From Pedobacter sp. BS3 (GTDB lineage Bacteria; Bacteroidota; Bacteroidia; Sphingobacteriales; Sphingobacteriaceae), in assembly GCF_008274585.1 (NCBI RefSeq), contig NZ_VTRT01000001.1, positions 124,001 to 188,000 of the forward strand: a stretch of 64,000 nucleotides of DNA, read 5' to 3'. The translations under genes were made by a program, and so were the position numbers. Below the pieces are notes generated by a model that saw only the letters and a program-made list of their open reading frames with translations, did not search any database and was not told where the DNA came from. Of the stretch, positions 63,713-64,000 are shown piece by piece (the stretch's first letter is position 1; the number at the start of each line of letters is the position of its first letter).

Positions 63713-64000
63713 GATGGGCAATGCGATTTAGATTGCTGAATTGTTCTATTGTTAAATTGCTGCAGGTTATAAAGCCTCATTCCTAACCCTTCTCCTTTGG
63801 AGAAGGGAACCGGACAGTGCGATTTGTCTTGTTTCTTTATTCTTGTTTGGCCCACCCCAACCCTCCCAACCGCGTGCCGCCTTAGCTTTAGCGGTGGCGC
63901 AAGGGAGGGAGCTTAGTTTTTGCTCTTTGTCTTGTCTCTTGCGTCTATGTTCTTGCTTCTATCATAGCCTTCTACGTAAAACGTACCACGTAAAACTTAC
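63713..64000. repeat. End-of-window spacer with CTCCTTTGGAG-type hairpins
   Basis: No gene is seen. Hairpin CCCTTCTCC/GGAGAAGGG (63787-63807) and a longer one from CCCTCCC (63861-63867) to GGGAGGG (63903-63909) enclosing a smaller stem. The CTCCTTTGGAG core also occurs in the D-loop insert of the tRNA-Ser pseudogene (42628-42638). Confidence 0.5.

Overview
The window is chromosomal DNA of a Bacteroidota species, most likely Sphingobacteriaceae (Mucilaginibacter/Pedobacter-like). The evidence is a SusC/SusD pair, a fused CcoN-CcoO oxidase subunit, family-typical proteins (DUF4407-type, DUF5808-type, TonB C-terminal), TAnnTTTG-type promoter elements and weak Shine-Dalgarno signals. The assignment comes from reading the sequence; no database was searched.

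Layout. 0-3.6 kb: end of accC, then tatC, rpiB and an M28 peptidase. 4.0-5.7 kb: kduI and kduD. 5.9-7.0 kb: a GH43-type glycosidase. 7.2-10.9 kb: housekeeping and envelope genes (secreted TonB-C protein, pepT, beta-barrel protein, rhomboid). 10.9-29.8 kb: a glucuronoxylan utilisation locus. It holds susC, susD, a GH10 xylanase with two CBM-like modules inserted in the catalytic domain, a sialate-O-acetylesterase-type esterase and a CE15 glucuronoyl esterase on the minus strand; a divergent LacI regulator; a GH3 xylosidase; and a GH10 xylanase plus GH115 alpha-glucuronidase on the plus strand. Three copies of a LacI-type palindrome (ATGCAATCGATTGCAT) sit in the two divergent promoter regions and make this one regulon.

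29.8-42.3 kb: M28 lipoprotein, DUF4407-type membrane protein, rhodanese, LMW phosphatase, S1/P1 nuclease, a PIN-toxin/HTH-antitoxin pair, fumC, an acyltransferase-type membrane protein, a TerC protein, a polyprenyl synthase and thioredoxin. 42.4-46.8 kb is a plastic region: a tRNA-Ser pseudogene with two insertions, a sulfatase, tRNA-Ser(GGA), tRNA-Ser(CGA), an orphan signal-peptide stub, a secreted propeller-like protein and an internally deleted GH27 alpha-galactosidase remnant. This looks like a decayed polysaccharide locus abutting tRNA genes.

46.8-54.2 kb: a GntR/FCD regulator with two winged-helix regions, divergent from a sugar-acid catabolic operon (frameshifted SDR, TSUP permease, DapA-family enzyme, Na+/solute symporter, enolase-superfamily dehydratase, SDR). 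54.2-54.9 kb is crowded with palindromic repeats. 54.9-63.7 kb: a cbb3 cytochrome oxidase operon (ccoI, ccoS, ccoNO, ccoQ-like, ccoP, ccoG, ccoH, TSUP-family protein) with a perfect Crp/Fnr-type palindrome upstream.

Intergenic DNA throughout holds several families of short palindromic repeats. No transposase, integrase, CRISPR array or rRNA was seen. The most unusual items are the split tRNA-Ser pseudogene, the GH27 remnant with the nearby gene stub, the operator-defined xylan regulon, and the sugar-acid operon whose enzymes lack expected catalytic residues.
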